Below, in pieces: positions 63,068 to 64,000 of a stretch of 64,000 nt of DNA (position 1 is its first letter; each line of letters opens with the position of its first letter). Both the position numbers and the translations under genes were made by a program. The stretch covers positions 16,700 to 80,699 of the forward strand of contig NZ_JAGUQP010000009.1 of the NCBI RefSeq assembly GCF_018704065.1, read 5' to 3'. Origin of the DNA: Desulfovulcanus ferrireducens (GTDB lineage: Bacteria > Desulfobacterota > Desulfovibrionia > Desulfovibrionales > Desulfonatronovibrionaceae). The notes below the pieces were generated by a model. That model saw nothing but the letters and a program-made list of their open reading frames with translations. It ran no database searches and was not told where the DNA came from.

Positions 63068-63565
63068 TTAATTATGATAGGTAAAAAGCTCTAAATTATG
63101 CGTTAGAGTCAGTTCCATGAAAACAGCGTCTTCAATCGGATTATATCGATAAGGAGGAATCTCTCTAAAACCAAGAGATTCGTATAGCATCCTGGCCTTT
63201 TCCATTGACGGAACCGTATCTATGCGCATGCGGTTGTAACCAATTCCCCGAGCCTCTTTAACAATGCGTTTTGCAAGGGCTCTTCCAACACCTAGGCCAC
63301 GAAACTGTGGTCTGACATATAGTCTTTTCATCTCGCATATATCATCTGTCAAGTTTTTTAGCGCCACGCATCCGGCTACCCGCCATTGACGTGTGGCAAT
63401 CAGCAAACGGCCTTCTGGCGTAGCATAGTGGCCAGGAAGATTGGCTAACTCCTTTTTAAAGTCCTGAAAATCTAGTTCGAAACCTAATGTGGACGAATAT
63501 TCATCAAAAAGTCTTCGAATTTCCTTAAGATTTTCGCCTTTAGTGGCATTAATGATTTGAATCAT
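63068..63565 (-). CDS. GNAT-family acetyltransferase
   Basis: About 165 residues. CEMKRLYVRPQFRGLGVGRALAKRI is the acetyl-CoA pyrophosphate-binding motif A and MLYESLGFREIPPYRYNP the final motif. It is of the family of small-molecule or amino-acid acetyltransferases. I start it at the ATG at 63565; the frame continues to a TTG at 63625 with a GGAGG inside it that has no start codon after it. Confidence 0.9.
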   Translation of the reverse strand: MIQIINATKGENLKEIRRLFDEYSSTLGFELDFQDFKKELANLPGHYATPEGRLLIATRQWRVAGCVALKNLTDDICEMKRLYVRPQFRGLGVGRALAKRIVKEARGIGYNRMRIDTVPSMEKARMLYESLGFREIPPYRYNPIEDAVFMELTLTHNLELFTYHN

Positions 63566-63639
63566 GGGTTCTTCTTCTGAGGTTCCTAGTTTGATTTTAA
63601 ATTCGCCCGCCCCAAAATCCTCCAATTTATGAAAGCTTA

Positions 63640-63900
63640 TATCTCAACTTTCGGAGTTAATTTACGAGCACATTTTCTTCAATGCTAACAAAGACTTGGA
63701 CACATCTAAGGCTCGCTTGCGGGCTGTGCATAAAGGGGTTTATTAGTGAAATATTACTTTGTGCCATTCTGTATTTATGATGTATCTCGATATGTTGGTT
63801 AAACAGTCTCCCTATGCACAGCTTTACCGCAAGCTTCGCCAAGATATGTTACCCAACCCATTTGTAATGCATTTCCGAAAATGCGCTCTTCGAGAACGTA
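63640..63900 (+). mobile_element. Family A foldback element, divergent copy
   Basis: CAATGCTAACAAAGACTTGG, ATCTAAGGCTCGCTTGCGG, GTTACCCAACCCATTTGTAA and TGCATTTCCGAAA align with copy 3. The ends are lost or decayed. The inner stem is CTGTGCATA with TATGCACAG, differing from the other copies at two base pairs in both arms. Confidence 0.65.
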
Positions 63901-64000
63901 GAAATAGCAAGGGTTTTAATAAGTCAGCAACTGTGTTTTTTGTCAATAGTTAATGGTTAAAATTTATTGGTTAGTTTATTTTGTTTTCAAGAACAATTTT

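Overview
The window looks like the chromosome of an anaerobic Deltaproteobacterium (Desulfobacterota), probably a sulfate reducer of the Desulfovibrionales type. This is an inference from gene content: a multi-subunit 2-oxoacid:ferredoxin oxidoreductase, polyferredoxins, a siroheme-reductase-like ferredoxin, a low-oxygen stress gene set, HD-GYP and hybrid signalling proteins, TrmFO, and a TtpC-type TonB system. No marker gene settles the genus, and no rRNA, phage or CRISPR array is visible.

Layout. 1-3.3 kb: a 5'-truncated unknown gene, then porDAB with a strong terminator. 3.5-8.5 kb (minus strand): a CxxCxxCC zinc/iron-cluster protein, an REC-PAS-HD-GYP regulator, and a histidine kinase/receiver pair with the decayed remains of a second pair beside it. 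9-12.5 kb (minus): phosphoribosyltransferase, dienelactone-hydrolase-like protein, SagB-type nitroreductase, HPF/cold-shock fusion and BCAM0308-like protein, a probable hypoxia/persistence set. 13.6-20 kb (minus): a TetR-TolC-MFP-RND efflux operon. 20.3-22.3 kb: a half-siroheme-reductase ferredoxin followed by a NapH-like membrane ferredoxin. 22.4-26 kb: endonuclease IV, tRNA-Arg(TCT), a TPR protein and a histone-deacetylase-fold amidohydrolase.

26.7-44.2 kb is the centrepiece: about 17.5 kb of co-oriented, tightly spaced genes. They encode a BtuF-like binding protein, BtuC-like permease, BtuD-like ATPase, TonB-dependent receptor, CobN/ChlH-like large chelatase subunit, ChlI-like AAA+ protein, ChlD-like AAA+/vWA protein, DUF3450-like protein, TtpC-type long ExbB, ExbB, ExbD, TonB and a TPR protein. 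Together they read as an outer-to-inner-membrane import route for a metal-tetrapyrrole-like or other metal-chelate substrate, with a dedicated energiser and a class I chelatase machine that would insert or remove the metal after uptake.

44.2-51.5 kb: thioesterase, lipoprotein, U32 peptidase-family protein, two oligopeptide-type ABC ATPases split by a MITE, and TrmFO. 51.5-53.8 kb is decayed: repeats, a PD-(D/E)XK relic, AT-rich DNA and a frameshifted RHS tail. 53.9-63.6 kb: CorA-like protein, YjbQ protein, M48 peptidase, Mut7-C protein, ACT-ACT-MBL protein, half-size TSUP transporter with a truncated racemase, alpha/beta hydrolase, isoprenylcysteine-methyltransferase-like protein and GNAT.

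Dispersed intergenic repeats are the second theme. Family A is a 316-bp foldback element with terminal repeats GAGCCTGTGGCC/GGCCACAGGCTC (three near-complete copies, one divergent copy, two fragments). Family B is about 150 bp and contains the TCATTGCGAG/GCAATCTC palindromes; one copy is nested inside a family A copy. Family D contains the TCATTCTGAGCG/GAAGAATCTC palindrome. Family C is a short GGGTGCATCCG...TGCAC palindrome found singly or at the ends of other elements.
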